The notes: generated by a model from the sequence alone, not told the origin. A stretch of 64,000 bases of DNA from Prochlorothrix hollandica PCC 9006 = CALU 1027 (GCF_000332315.1 NZ_KB235939.1:173750-237749); one strand, 5' to 3'; shown: positions 34,300 to 43,579, numbered from the stretch's first letter. Program-made: numbers and translations.

Positions 34300-35409
34300 T
34301 TAGGCAAAACTCAGGATTAAATGGGAGTCGGCAAACTTGGCCCCGGTGACTGCCTGACCCGCCAGGGAGGGGGGTAAGAAGATATTACGGCGCTGATCTC
34401 CGGCTTCGATCGTGATTTCAGGGCCATATTGTGTTAATTTGACCTGCTTCTTATCAAAGCCGGGTAAGAAGAGCTTGATTTGATTCAAGGCTTCATCCAC
34501 CGTCAGGGATCGCGGTACCGAGGGATCGGCACAAAACTCTGGCAGTGCCTGCTGGAGTGTAGACCAATGGTTAACCAGACCCTCACCGCTGACCGCTGGG
34601 ATCACCGATAGGGGCAAGGGGGCAAAGCGATCGCCCAGGGCAGCGGCATCATGGCCCTGATTGACGAGAACTCCCCCCACCGTCAGCCCCACCTGCTGGG
34701 CTGCACCCCAAAGATAATGGGCCGTGGCTTGGGCTATGGGTTCAGCAGTGGTCACCAGATAGGCCAGCACTTGGCTGGGATCCGCCACCGCATCTCGCCC
34801 CTGCTCCAGAAGATTATTGGCTTTTTGGGTTGGCTCCGAGAGGGTCTCGTCAGACCAGTTGACCGCCAAGACTGCACTGGCCACCGGTTGCACAAAAGGC
34901 AACAGGGTTTTGCCCAAGTCTGAATCCCCAAAGACCTGGCGAAAACGGCGGGTATACCAGCCCAAAATATCCGGCATGGCCAACATCCGGAGCGTATCCT
35001 GACTGGCAAGGCCATCATAGAGGATGACATCATAGGTTTGGCTCTGGCTCAACTCCCGCAGGTAGTTCAACGCCAAGGCCCGATCCATGCCGGGGAGAAC
35101 TCCCAACTCTTGGCCATACACCGAGCGAAAGAAGGGCGATCGCAGATATTGCTGCTCCATCTCCTTAAGCTGTTCCCAGCTTTTCTCCAACAAATGGGTT
35201 GTTTTCAGGGACTGAACCCACAGGTTGGAGCTTAACTGCTGGGGTTCAACGCCCAACTCACAGCCCAGCATTAACCCCAGGGCAGGGCTTGAGTCCTGGG
35301 ACAACAGCAACACAGCTTTGCCCTGCTCGGCATAGGCTTTAGCTGCCGCGATCGCCAGGGTTGTGCACCCTGTGCCCCCCTTACCCAGTAAGGTTAAAAT
35401 CAAGGTCAT
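34300..35409 (-). CDS. ArsA/GET3-like ATPase with C-terminal HSP20-like domain
   Basis: This 369-residue protein starts MTLILTLLGKGGTGCTT, a deviant Walker A (GKGGTGCTT) of the SIMIBI ATPases, followed by a switch-like YDVILYDGLAS. The last 80 residues (KKQVKLTQYGPEITIEAGDQ onward) look like a small alpha-crystallin-type beta sandwich found on cyanobacterial ArsA homologues. GET3/ArsA proteins handle membrane proteins or metalloids. Location upstream of chlG hints at thylakoid membrane work, but this is inference. Its ATG overlaps the stop of the upstream DUF2862 gene (ATGA), showing translational coupling. Confidence 0.82.
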   Translation of the reverse strand: MTLILTLLGKGGTGCTTLAIAAAKAYAEQGKAVLLLSQDSSPALGLMLGCELGVEPQQLSSNLWVQSLKTTHLLEKSWEQLKEMEQQYLRSPFFRSVYGQELGVLPGMDRALALNYLRELSQSQTYDVILYDGLASQDTLRMLAMPDILGWYTRRFRQVFGDSDLGKTLLPFVQPVASAVLAVNWSDETLSEPTQKANNLLEQGRDAVADPSQVLAYLVTTAEPIAQATAHYLWGAAQQVGLTVGGVLVNQGHDAAALGDRFAPLPLSVIPAVSGEGLVNHWSTLQQALPEFCADPSVPRSLTVDEALNQIKLFLPGFDKKQVKLTQYGPEITIEAGDQRRNIFLPPSLAGQAVTGAKFADSHLILSFA

Positions 35410-35630
35410 CGCCGGAACCGACCCCCAGATGCGGGTTCAACTTCTTCTTCAAAAAACCAGGTGCTGAAGTCATCGTTAAATTTAACCACAACCCCCACAT
35501 TAGCCCCATCCAGGACTCGGTAGCCCTTGACTTCACCAATGGATCCACTCTCCACGAGTTGCTTAACACCGCCTGACAGACCATCGCGAATGCTGGTCAC
35601 CCGCACCTTTTGCCCAATCCCAATAGCCAT
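35406..35630 (-). CDS. DUF2862 family small protein
   Basis: This 74-residue protein (MAIGIGQKVRVTSIRDGLSG) has an SH3-like beta pattern with VGVVVKFNDDFSTWFFEEEV, typical of the cyanobacterial DUF2862 family. Its function is unknown. It overlaps the ArsA-like gene by four bases and is the first gene of that unit. Confidence 0.78.
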   Translation of the reverse strand: MAIGIGQKVRVTSIRDGLSGGVKQLVESGSIGEVKGYRVLDGANVGVVVKFNDDFSTWFFEEEVEPASGGRFRR

Positions 35631-36120
35631 TGCAGATCCTTAAAACAAAATAAACAAAACAAAACTTAGCAATTAGTCAACCAGTTTATCAGAAAGCGGT
35701 CCGGGCAATGGCCTGAGTTTCAGCAGCTACAGGAGCGGCTGAGTGGCTTATCCCCTAAAGCGGGACAAGATTACCGGGGTGCAGCCCGGTCGTGCTGTTT
35801 AGGTCGTAAACAGGTAGTGCTGTTTAGGTAGTGAAAAGACAGGCTGCAAGCCTTCTCGTACCGTGACGACTTCACTACGTTTGGATCACTACCCGTAAAC
35901 AGACAGGCTGTAAGCCTTGTTGTACTGTTATGGCTTCACTACATTTGGATCACTACCGAGAAAAACGTCGAGACTTCAGCCCAGCGATCGGTTTCCCGTC
36001 TGCTGATGTGGGAGACGGGGTGGGCGGGCGACATTTCTGTTCACAACAACCAAAACCGGGCAGACCCCCAAAGGGATCCACCCGGTTTCGTGATGCACTG
36101 ATGGGCAGTACTGGAGTTTA
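35631..36120. repeat. Intergenic region with partial R4 and a 64-bp tandem duplication
   Basis: A partial R4 (AAAGCGGGACAAGATTACCGG) lies at about 35755-35775. From about 35830 to 35957 a unit of 64 bases (GACAGGCTG-AAGCCTT...TTCACTAC-TTTGGATCACTACC) is repeated with about 80% identity. No gene is seen before the tRNA. Confidence 0.7.
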
Positions 36121-36192
<72 letters not shown>

Positions 36193-36291
36193 CAGTCCGG
36201 CCTCCTACAGTAGCAGGCAAAGGTAGTCTGATGCAATAGGGCCGCACCAAAATCCTGAACCGGATTGGCAAGGATAGCAGATCCCATAACC

Positions 36292-36951
36292 CTAGTGTTG
36301 CTCAGGAGCCTGGTAACCGTTTTCAAAGGCAAAACGCACTAACTGGGCACGGTTATCCAAGTTGAGCTTGCCTAAGATATTACTGAGGTGGGTTTGGACG
36401 GTGCGGGGGCTAATGAACAGGCGATCGCCAATTTGCCGGTTGGTATAGCCCTGAACCACTTCCCAAAACACCTTTTCCTCGGCAGGGGTGAGGGGCAACG
36501 GTTGGGGCATAGGACGGGCTTCAGGTTCCACGGTCATCACCTTAGCCTGCTGCATCAAGCGGACAATTTCCGCATGAATCCGCCGCGATCGCTCCAATTG
36601 CGCCTCAATTTTAGCCACCAGTTCCCTGGGTTCAAAGGGCTTAATTAAGTAGTCATCGGCTCCCAAGATATGGCCCTGGATTCGATCTTCCACATCACCC
36701 CGGCTAGACAGAAAAATGAGGGGAATGAGTTGTCCTTCACGGCTAGCCCGCATTTGCCGACAGAACTCGAAGCCATCCATTTCTGGCATCATGACATCCG
36801 AGACAATCAGGTCAGGGGGATCTTTCTCAAAAATTGCCAGTCCTTCAAGACCGGAGGCTGCATCCCGTACCAGATAATCTCTTTTTTCTAGGTAACGGGT
36901 TAGTGCAGTGCGGAGCGTAATATCGTCATCAACAATTAAAATCTTTTTCAT
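36292..36951 (-). CDS. NarL/LuxR-type response regulator
   Basis: From the ATG at 36951 this is a 219-residue protein. It has a receiver domain with the acidic pocket DDD (8-10), phospho-acceptor D52 in VSDVMMPEMDG and Lys in DYLIKPFEP. A LuxR-type helix-turn-helix follows (LTPAEEKVFWEVVQGYTNRQ, then RTVQTHLSNILGKL). It resembles the Ycf29-like group of cyanobacterial and red-algal plastid regulators, but the exact orthologue is not certain. No histidine kinase is adjacent. The upstream start at 36996 adds a hydrophobic stretch unlikely to be real. Confidence 0.88.
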   Translation of the reverse strand: MKKILIVDDDITLRTALTRYLEKRDYLVRDAASGLEGLAIFEKDPPDLIVSDVMMPEMDGFEFCRQMRASREGQLIPLIFLSSRGDVEDRIQGHILGADDYLIKPFEPRELVAKIEAQLERSRRIHAEIVRLMQQAKVMTVEPEARPMPQPLPLTPAEEKVFWEVVQGYTNRQIGDRLFISPRTVQTHLSNILGKLNLDNRAQLVRFAFENGYQAPEQH

Positions 36952-37216
36952 CGTTTCCTTGCGAAGGATAAACACTAAGAGTGGAAACAAGACCACCGTT
37001 ATGGCAGTTGTGTTGCCATCCTGGGTTTAGCCACCATCTGAATTAAAGGGCGAAGGGGCTAATTGACCACCAGCGCTCAGGCGAGGGTGCATCCTCCAGA
37101 GGAATTTAGATCCTAAGAGGCGACGGAAGTTGTCCTAGGGGGTGTCCTAGGGGAATTAGCACTGCCCAGGGCTAAGTTGTACCATAACTTAGTGTATGGC
37201 TTCCCATCCCCAAACT

Positions 37217-37430
37217 TTGACATGCTCCCCGACCTCAAGGTGCGGGGATTCTCCGGCTAGGCGAATAGTCCAAGCTGTTCGCTGTACGGCTGGCTAGACA
37301 AAGCAGTCGGATTGCCAGACATCCTGGTCTTACGCCCGTTCTTTGTCCATTTAGAGTCTTGGGTTAGCCCCAACCCAGACTTTTCGATATTTTTGGCGGC
37401 ATTACCATCTCTATCATGTTCGGTGCCGCA
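37217..37430 (-). ncRNA. Predicted omega RNA retained in copy D
   Basis: Right-end hairpin (CCCCGACCTCAAGGTGCGGGG with a loop change) plus tnpB 3' sequence as in copies B and C. The guide would be the flank read outward from 37216 on the minus strand. Confidence 0.4.
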
Positions 37431-37620
37431 ACTCACACAGAGGATGGAACGAACCGATAGAGCAACCTTGCCCCACCGAAAGCCACAATCAGAACAGATC
37501 TGACTGGTTGGCTCCCACCGACTGATAATCCTAACCTCTCGATCATTAACCAAAAAGCTGATTCAGCCCTTTGACCTGTTGCGGCGTTGGATAAATTCGG
37601 TACTGGTATCGTGCTTTCAT
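37257..37620 (-). pseudogene. tnpB remnant in copy D
   Basis: The same fusion of codons 1-24 to an out-of-frame codon 307 as in copy C, with a stop just after the junction. The zinc ribbon and RuvC-III region is retained; RuvC-I and RuvC-II are lost. Confidence 0.88.
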
Positions 37621-37663
37621 GCTAATCATGATAGCATAGATGGGTAGACGATGGGTAGGTGCA

Positions 37664-37804
37664 ATGGCGAAAGAAAGCCTCAGTTTAAGGGTGTCTGGCG
37701 CTAGGTTGGCAAAGCTTAGGCGGATTGCGGAACAGAGAGAGAAGACGATGACCCAGCTTGTGGAAGACTGGATAGATCGGTTGCAGGAAGAAAAGCCGTC
37801 CTAG
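37664..37804 (+). CDS. Small ribbon-helix-helix protein, copy D
   Basis: Intact 46 codons (MAKESLSLRVSGARLAKLRR). It differs from copy C only at residue 5 and from copy B at residues 7 and 18. The stop lies in the left-end hairpin as in the other copies. Confidence 0.72.
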   Translation: MAKESLSLRVSGARLAKLRRIAEQREKTMTQLVEDWIDRLQEEKPS

Positions 37805-37837
37805 AAGGACGGGGCTTTAGACCCAGATTTTCGGTAA

Positions 37838-38457
37838 CCATCCCTAGACTGGGAATCGGGAGTCGATCTAGTCAACAATTCGTCATCTTCCAAGTTAGCG
37901 TCTTTGGTCACAGGGATGCAAGCCCAGGGGGGAGGAGTTGATACAGTTCTTAAGACAAATCTCGAACCGTGGACTGACTGGGATAAGGTCTGTTCCCTCA
38001 AGACTGTGCCCTGCAACTGTAGCCCCACAGTAGGAATCAACACCAGTTAACCACTAACCTATGTTTGGTTTCAATCCTGTGATTCCAGTAAAGTCACGTA
38101 AGCTAAATCACTTGAGTCCAGGGAGCATCTCAGTTTGGCAACTTGCTTTTCATCCCTCACTCCCCCGCCCCTTCCCCCGCCCTGGGCTACCCTGTACCCA
38201 TAACTTGAAGTATTGCCAATCCTCTGCTGCGATCGCCAGATTAAACCCACCCCTATCCCCGACCAGGAGGGGAACAAGATTGCATTTCCCCCCAGCATGG
38301 GGGGCATCGGGGAGCCAAGATCAGAACTTCGAGGTTTAGATCAATAGGTGGCTACACGGTAGCTCCCAGAAACGTCCCAACCCCTCGCCCCCAGCCGGGA
38401 AACCAGGATGCTGCTACGGAACTACCTGGGCGATGATTCTCTAATCCCATAGGCTCA
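37838..38457. other. Intergenic region, one dispersed repeat
   Basis: A block GATTAAACCCACCCCTATCC...GACCAGGAGGGGAACAAG (about 38230-38279) recurs at about 42819-42868. No coding frame with family resemblance is seen. Confidence 0.5.
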
Positions 38458-38559
38458 TACAGCAATCCTAAATCAGTTGTAAGGCTCTCGATGGCTGAAA
38501 CCCTTGTGTGGTGTGCGCCCGGAGGGCGCACACCACACGACCCATTTAGGACTGCTGTA
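38458..38559 (+). mobile_element. R1 palindromic element, copy 7
   Basis: Intact ends, hairpin variant GTGTGGTGTGCGCCC/GGGCGCACACCACAC: both arms differ from the GCCCCC/GGGGGC copies together, so pairing is preserved. Confidence 0.85.
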
Positions 38560-38717
38560 GATCAGATCCCGGCAAGCACTGACAGGGCTATCCTGTCCTC
38601 GGGACAGGGGATTAATTGGTGATTGATCAATGATTGCCCTACAATGCTCCATGAAGCCAGATGGGGACAACTCAGGGAATCGCAATTGCTCAAAAGCTGT
38701 TCTAGGAAAGGTTGAGG

Positions 38718-39731
38718 ATGACTACCGTGGATGCTCAGAAACAGCAGATTTTAGGGTTCTTCATTGAAGAAGCGCGGGAACATTTAGACACGATCGAACG
38801 GGGCTTGCTCAGCCTGAAGGATGTGGTCAATGACCAGGAACAAATGAATGAGTTGTTCCGGGCCGCCCACTCTGTCAAAGGGGGAGCGGCGATGTTGGGC
38901 TACCACAGCATCCAACAGGTGGCCCATCGCCTGGAGGATTGCTTCAAGGTTCTGAAGGAAGAGCCTAAGATTCAGGTGGATCAGGTGGCGGAGGATTTGT
39001 TCCTGCGGGGCTTTGATACGCTGCAACAACTGCTAGAACAGCTCCAGGGACCCTATGGGTTGCAGGAAGATGAAGCTGAGCAGACGGTGAAAGATGCGGA
39101 ACCGGTGTTTGTGCAGTTGCATGATCATCTGAACCAGATAACCGGAGGTGGTGCTGCCGCGATGCCACCTAACTTTGCACCCCAAGTCATGGGCATTCTC
39201 AAGGAAATGCTGGTGTTGTTCAAACAGCCCCCCAGCGATCGCGGACGGCAACAAATCCAGGGCTTTTGCGATCGCATGGCGGCCCTGGCCCCTGATGTGG
39301 AAACCTGGGAAGCCTTGACCCAAACGGCCAAGGGGGCGGTGGGCAATCCTAATGCTCCCTTTAAGGAGTTGGCCCCCCTGTTGATTAAGGAATTGAAACA
39401 GGCCAGTGAGTTAATGGCAGCCGGTAAAGGCCAGTCGGTGCACGCCAGTGCTGCCTTGCAAAAATTGGCAACGGTCCCTAGGGTAGAAGCCCCTGCAAAA
39501 GCTCCCGTAGCAGCAACGCCTGCGCCTCCGGCGGCGGTCCCTCCCGTAGCAGCAACGCCTGCGCCTCCGGTGGCGGTCCCTCCCGTTGCAGCTTCCCCTG
39601 CCCCTGAGTCCAACGAACTGGTTATTCCCCGCGATCCCAGGGGTGCGGCCCAGGCGTTGGTCAAAGCCTTCGATCGCAAGCAACTCACGGAACTAGCCCA
39701 GTTGCTGATTAAGGTCATTAAGGGGCAATAA
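38718..39731 (+). CDS. Histidine phosphotransfer (Hpt) domain protein
   Basis: This 337-residue protein has an N-terminal CheA-like P1 domain (about 5-110) with the phospho-acceptor His in ELFRAAHSVKGGAAMLGY. A helical middle region follows, then a Pro/Ala linker of tandem repeats (VAATPAPPAAVPPVAATPAP, about 255-290) and a short conserved C-terminus (LVKAFDRKQLTELAQLLIKV). No kinase or receiver domain is present, so it acts as a phosphorelay intermediate or scaffold. ATG 38718 is preferred over TTG 38712 because AGGAAAGG precedes it. Confidence 0.85.
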   Translation: MTTVDAQKQQILGFFIEEAREHLDTIERGLLSLKDVVNDQEQMNELFRAAHSVKGGAAMLGYHSIQQVAHRLEDCFKVLKEEPKIQVDQVAEDLFLRGFDTLQQLLEQLQGPYGLQEDEAEQTVKDAEPVFVQLHDHLNQITGGGAAAMPPNFAPQVMGILKEMLVLFKQPPSDRGRQQIQGFCDRMAALAPDVETWEALTQTAKGAVGNPNAPFKELAPLLIKELKQASELMAAGKGQSVHASAALQKLATVPRVEAPAKAPVAATPAPPAAVPPVAATPAPPVAVPPVAASPAPESNELVIPRDPRGAAQALVKAFDRKQLTELAQLLIKVIKGQ

Positions 39732-39844
39732 GGGTTCATCCTGAGGGACTGATCAAACTCGCCGGAACCCAAGCCCACTGGTAGGGTCAGGAAACCTGAC
39801 CCCTACACCGACTAAAATCCAGTCGGGTCATGGTTTCCGCGCCC

Positions 39845-39900
39845 AATACCGACCAAAGTACCGACCAAAATACCGACCAAAATACCGACCAAAATCCAGT
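39845..39900. repeat. Tandem ACCGACCAAAAT repeat
   Basis: Four to five 12-base units (TACCGACCAAAA) lie within the 268-base Hpt-menC gap. A duplicated CCCTAATCCAGCCCCAG follows at about 39948-39981. Confidence 0.85.
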
Positions 39901-39999
39901 AGGGCCGTGGTTTCCGCCCGTTGCCATCACGATGGTTGCCATCACGCCCTAATCCAGCCCCAGCCCTAATCCAGCCCCAGCCCTTCCTTTGCCTCGCCA

Positions 40000-41103
40000 A
40001 TGGATGTTCAGTTTGACTATCGCCACTATAGCCGTCGGTTTCAAACGGCTTTATTTACGCCCCTGGGGGTTTGGAGCAGTCGGTTGGGGATGGTGGTGCG
40101 TCTCCAGCAGGGCGATCGGGTGGTCTATGGGGATATTTCCCCCATTCCTTGGTTTGCCTGCGAAAGCTTTGATGAGGTGTTCCAATTTTGTAGCCGCTGG
40201 CCGAAAACCCTGACCGGGGGCGTGACGGCGGCGGCGATCGCGGCCATTCCTGAATCCCTGCCGGCCACTCGCTTCGGCATCGGTTGGGCCTGGGAACAGT
40301 TGCAGCGGCAAACCCTGGACCCGGACCTTGGAGGTTGGAGTCCGGATCAAAACCATTTGGACCACGATCCCCCCTTGGTCCAGTCGGCTCTGTTACCGGC
40401 GGGTCCTCAGGCGCTGGCGGTGTGGGGTGATCTCTGGGATCAGGGCTATCGCACTTTTAAGGTGAAGGTGGGCGATCGCCCCCTCCCGCGAGACCTAGAT
40501 CTAATCCAGCAGTTGCGCCAAGCCTTGCCCGCCGCCGCCCAGTTGCGCCTGGATGCCAATGGCAAGCTGACGGAAGCGGAGGCGCGGCAGTTGTTGGAGT
40601 GGTGCGATCGCCTGGGGACCATTGAGTTTGTGGAGCAACCCACCGGGGACGGGACGGGGTTACCGCCGGGGGTGCAGGATTATCGGGAACACCCCGATCC
40701 CGCAGAACTAGCCGAGGCGAAGGAAACCGCCTGGATCCTGTTGCAGACCTTGGCCCAGGATTACCAGACCCCCATTGCCTTGGATGAGTCGGTGACGACG
40801 GTGGCCCAGGTGCGGCAAGCCTACGATCGAGGCTGGCGGGGGGTGGTGGTTCTGAAACCCTCCTTGGCTGGATCGCCCCAGGCAGTGCGGGATCTGTTCA
40901 CCTTAGCCGATCTGGATTTGGTGTTGTCGTCGGCCTTTGAGACGGCGATCGGGCGACAGGCCGTCGTGTCCCTGGCCCAGGACTGGGAGGCCCACTGCTC
41001 CCCATCCCCCAGGGCTGCTGGCTTGGGGGTTAGTCAGTGGCTCCAGGCCGATGGTTTGGATAGTGCGACGGCAGCAGAAGTCTGGAAGTTTATTCATTTT
41101 TAG
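40000..41103 (+). CDS. menC: o-Succinylbenzoate synthase
   Basis: This 367-residue enolase-superfamily enzyme has FKVKVG (catalytic Lys), LRLDANGKLT (metal-binding Asp), IEFVEQPTGD and VVLKPSLAGS (second Lys). It dehydrates SHCHC to o-succinylbenzoate in phylloquinone (vitamin K1) synthesis, cytoplasmic. menE follows 138 bases downstream on the same strand, with R4 between. menF, menD and menH are not in the window. Confidence 0.92.
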   Translation: MDVQFDYRHYSRRFQTALFTPLGVWSSRLGMVVRLQQGDRVVYGDISPIPWFACESFDEVFQFCSRWPKTLTGGVTAAAIAAIPESLPATRFGIGWAWEQLQRQTLDPDLGGWSPDQNHLDHDPPLVQSALLPAGPQALAVWGDLWDQGYRTFKVKVGDRPLPRDLDLIQQLRQALPAAAQLRLDANGKLTEAEARQLLEWCDRLGTIEFVEQPTGDGTGLPPGVQDYREHPDPAELAEAKETAWILLQTLAQDYQTPIALDESVTTVAQVRQAYDRGWRGVVVLKPSLAGSPQAVRDLFTLADLDLVLSSAFETAIGRQAVVSLAQDWEAHCSPSPRAAGLGVSQWLQADGLDSATAAEVWKFIHF

Positions 41104-41140
41104 CTATTTTTAGCTATTTTTAGACATTTTTAGCCCTTGT

Positions 41141-41210
41141 CGCTTAAAGCGGCACCAGATGAACGGGACAGTGGGGCGTGGAGCCACTATCCCGACTTAA
41201 GTTGATAACC
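41141..41210 (+). repeat. R4 palindromic repeat, copy 3
   Basis: CGCTTAAAGCGGCACCAGAT start and CTTAAGTTGATAACC end, with GGGACAGTGGGG...CACTATCCC centre. It sits between menC and menE, preceded by four TAGCTATTTT-like units (41101-41132). Confidence 0.75.
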
Positions 41211-41240
41211 ATGTTTAGCCCTTGGGGGCGGGATTAGGGG

Positions 41241-42776
41241 GTGTATAAGCCAGAACTAGCCACAGTTGCCACCGCGTTGGGTCGGGTTTTAGGGCCGCAA
41301 CCGGCTGATTTGCCCTGGCTGTGGGGCTATGATCCCCAGGCTTTGGCCCACGCGGTCACGGCCCGCATGATGGCCCTGGAACAGCAAGCCGCCCAGACTC
41401 CCTGCCCCCGGATCCTGTTGGTGACGGGGGATCCCCTGGCCTTTTGGGCGGGCTTTTTGGGGGCGTTGGCGGTGCCCAGTGTGCTGTTTCTGGGGAATCC
41501 AGCCTGGGGATCGGCGGAATGGCACCAGGTCTTGACACTGGCTCAACCCCAGGTGATCTGGGGCGACTATCCTAGGGATCGAGCCGCGCAACCGGGCGAT
41601 CGCCCCTGGGATCGATGGCAGTACTGGGACCAGAGTTATCCCTGCGATCGCCCTGTCCCGGCCCTGGCCCCGGGCTGGATTCTGATCCCCACCGGGGGCA
41701 CCTCAGGGCGCTTGCGGTTTGTGATCCACACGGAGGCTAGCCTCAGGGCGGCGGTGGGGGGGTTACAGCGATCGGGTCTCGTCTCGGCACCGGGACAAAT
41801 CCATAGTTTTTGCACCCTTCCCTGGCACCATGTCAGCGGGCTGATGCAGGGACTGCGATCGCTCTTCACCGGGGGACAATTGATCTCCCTATCCTTCAAA
41901 ACCCTGGAACAACAAATCCAGGATTGCCCTGAACCCCTAGCGACCTACCCGCTGTCGTCTCGGCCCTTTTTTCTGTCCCTGGTGCCCACCCAACTCCAGC
42001 GCCTCCTCCAACACCCCCAGGCTGTTCCTGGGTTAACCCAGTTTCAGGCTATTTTTTTGGGAGGTGCCCCCCCCTGGCCCGCTTTGCTGGATCGCGGTCG
42101 GGCTTTGCAGTTGCCCTTAGCCCCCACCTATGGCATGACGGAAACCGCTGCCCAAATTGCGACCCTCAACCCCGTGGATTTCCTGGGGGGTCAGGGGGGG
42201 TGTGGACAGGTGTTGCCCCATGGCCAGGTGCAGGTGGTGGCGGGGGACCAGGGTCTGCCCCCCGGTGCCGTGGGACAGATTCAGATTCGCAGCGCTTCCC
42301 TGGCCCTGGGTTACTACAGTCTCGATCCAAAGACCCAAGCCCCTCGCCTCGATCGCTGGTCCGCATCCCCGTTTCAGCCGGACGACCTGGGGATTATGGA
42401 TTCGATGGGGTGCCTACAGGTGGTGGGGCGCAGCAGTGACAAGATTATTACGGGGGGGGAAAATGTGTTTCCGGTGGAGGTGGAGTCCGCGATCCGGGGA
42501 ACGGGGCTAGTGGCGGATGTGGCGGTGCTGGGGATGCCCGATGCCCTGTGGGGGGAGGCGGTGGTGGCGGTGTATGGGCCGGTGGAGGCTGGGGCGGGTG
42601 AGGGATTAGGGGCGTTACGGCGGATCCTGCGATCGCAGATGGCCCCCCATAAGTGTCCTAAGTATTGGCTGAAGGTCGATCTGTTACCTCGCAATGATCA
42701 AGGCAAGATCGATCGTCAGCGCTTAAAAGCCCTGGTGGAGTTGCAGCACCTAGACCTGAGGGATACCCCCTCCTGA
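41241..42776 (+). CDS. menE: o-Succinylbenzoate-CoA ligase
   Basis: This 511-residue AMP-forming ligase has the phosphate-binding loop ILIPTGGTSGRLRF (about 150-163), APTYGMTETAAQ for adenine binding, and the C-terminal hinge DLGIMDSMGCLQVVGRSSDK, plus NDQGKIDRQRL with the catalytic Lys. It activates o-succinylbenzoate as its CoA thioester in the phylloquinone pathway. The start is GTG at 41241. Its role is supported by the adjacent menC and by the thioesterase gene beyond its 3' end. Confidence 0.9.
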   Translation: MYKPELATVATALGRVLGPQPADLPWLWGYDPQALAHAVTARMMALEQQAAQTPCPRILLVTGDPLAFWAGFLGALAVPSVLFLGNPAWGSAEWHQVLTLAQPQVIWGDYPRDRAAQPGDRPWDRWQYWDQSYPCDRPVPALAPGWILIPTGGTSGRLRFVIHTEASLRAAVGGLQRSGLVSAPGQIHSFCTLPWHHVSGLMQGLRSLFTGGQLISLSFKTLEQQIQDCPEPLATYPLSSRPFFLSLVPTQLQRLLQHPQAVPGLTQFQAIFLGGAPPWPALLDRGRALQLPLAPTYGMTETAAQIATLNPVDFLGGQGGCGQVLPHGQVQVVAGDQGLPPGAVGQIQIRSASLALGYYSLDPKTQAPRLDRWSASPFQPDDLGIMDSMGCLQVVGRSSDKIITGGENVFPVEVESAIRGTGLVADVAVLGMPDALWGEAVVAVYGPVEAGAGEGLGALRRILRSQMAPHKCPKYWLKVDLLPRNDQGKIDRQRLKALVELQHLDLRDTPS

Positions 42777-42818
42777 GGGTCTACTGTGTCCCCCCTTTCG
42801 AGACCAAACGCAGGGGCG

Positions 42819-43089
42819 GCGATCGCCAAGTTAAACCCACCCCTAGCCCCGACCAGGAGGGGAACAGGAGGGGAACAAGTCTCCTGAAACCGTTGGAATT
42901 TCCTTACGAGTTTGCGTCGCTTTAGGGACTTGTGTCAGTCAGTTAGGAGCAAGGGGCTTAAGCTAGGAGCAAGGGGCTTAAGCCCCTTGTCTAGTCAGGG
43001 ACTTGTGTCAGTCAGTTAGGAGCAAGGGGCTTAAGCTAGGAGCAAGGGGCTTAAGCCCCTTGTCTAGTCAGGGACTTGTGTCAGTCAGT
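42819..43089. repeat. 73-bp tandem duplication with AAGGGGCTTAAGCCCCTT palindrome
   Basis: A unit of 73 bases (from 42924, AGGGACTTGTGTCAGTCAGT...) occurs twice in full, then in part. Each unit holds two AGGAGCAAGGGGCTTAAG blocks, the second completing the 18-bp palindrome AAGGGGCTTAAGCCCCTT. It follows a copy of the 38230 dispersed block. The repeat fills the gap between convergent menE and the thioesterase gene. Confidence 0.88.
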
Positions 43090-43127
43090 CAGGGTGGGTA
43101 CACGGTAGCGACTAGGAGGGGAAACGG

Positions 43128-43568
43128 TTAGGCTCCCTCTGCCCAGGTGTTGAGCCAGTGCACCATAGCAGCCGGGAGATCCTGGCGGTGGCGCAGGCTG
43201 GGGTTGATGCAAACATGGCGAGTGGTGGCCGTGGCCACGGGGCGATCGCGGGCATCAACCGCCTCAGGATGGGTCACCCCATAAATTTGATAGGTAATCA
43301 CAAACTCACTGGGCTTGGCTGAGGCTTGGGGCACCAGATGAACCCCTAGGGTTTGGCCGCAGGTGAGGGGTTGGAAAAAATCAATGGCGGCATGGGCAAT
43401 GGGAATCGCAACGGTTTGGGAGCGAAAAAACTGGGGCAAGGCAATGTGGGTCGCGGCCAACGAGGCTTCGTAGGCTTCGTGGCAAATGGACAGCAAATTG
43501 GCAAAATAGACCACCCCGGCGGCATCCGTATCGGCAAAATGAACCGTGCGGTAATAGACAAAGGCCAT
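43128..43568 (-). CDS. Thioesterase, probable 1,4-dihydroxy-2-naphthoyl-CoA hydrolase
   Basis: From ATG 43568 this is a 146-residue hot-dog fold protein of the 4HBT type, with the catalytic Asp in TVHFADTDAAGVVYFANLLS. Cyanobacterial proteins of this kind release 1,4-dihydroxy-2-naphthoate from its CoA ester in phylloquinone synthesis. The position opposite menE supports this assignment. The LprI-type lipoprotein gene ends 11 bases upstream on the same strand. Confidence 0.85.
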   Translation of the reverse strand: MAFVYYRTVHFADTDAAGVVYFANLLSICHEAYEASLAATHIALPQFFRSQTVAIPIAHAAIDFFQPLTCGQTLGVHLVPQASAKPSEFVITYQIYGVTHPEAVDARDRPVATATTRHVCINPSLRHRQDLPAAMVHWLNTWAEGA

Positions 43569-43579
43569 GGTGTCATCCC

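Larger units (their letters stand above)
37217..37833 (-). mobile_element. Internally deleted tnpB element, copy D (617 bp)
   Basis: Same length, same deletion junction and almost the same sequence as copy C. The boundaries are TTGA at 37217 and GTAA at 37834-37837; the palindrome is at 37619-37637. The flanking DNA differs from that of copy C, so the two copies are separate insertions rather than a segmental duplication. Confidence 0.92.
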
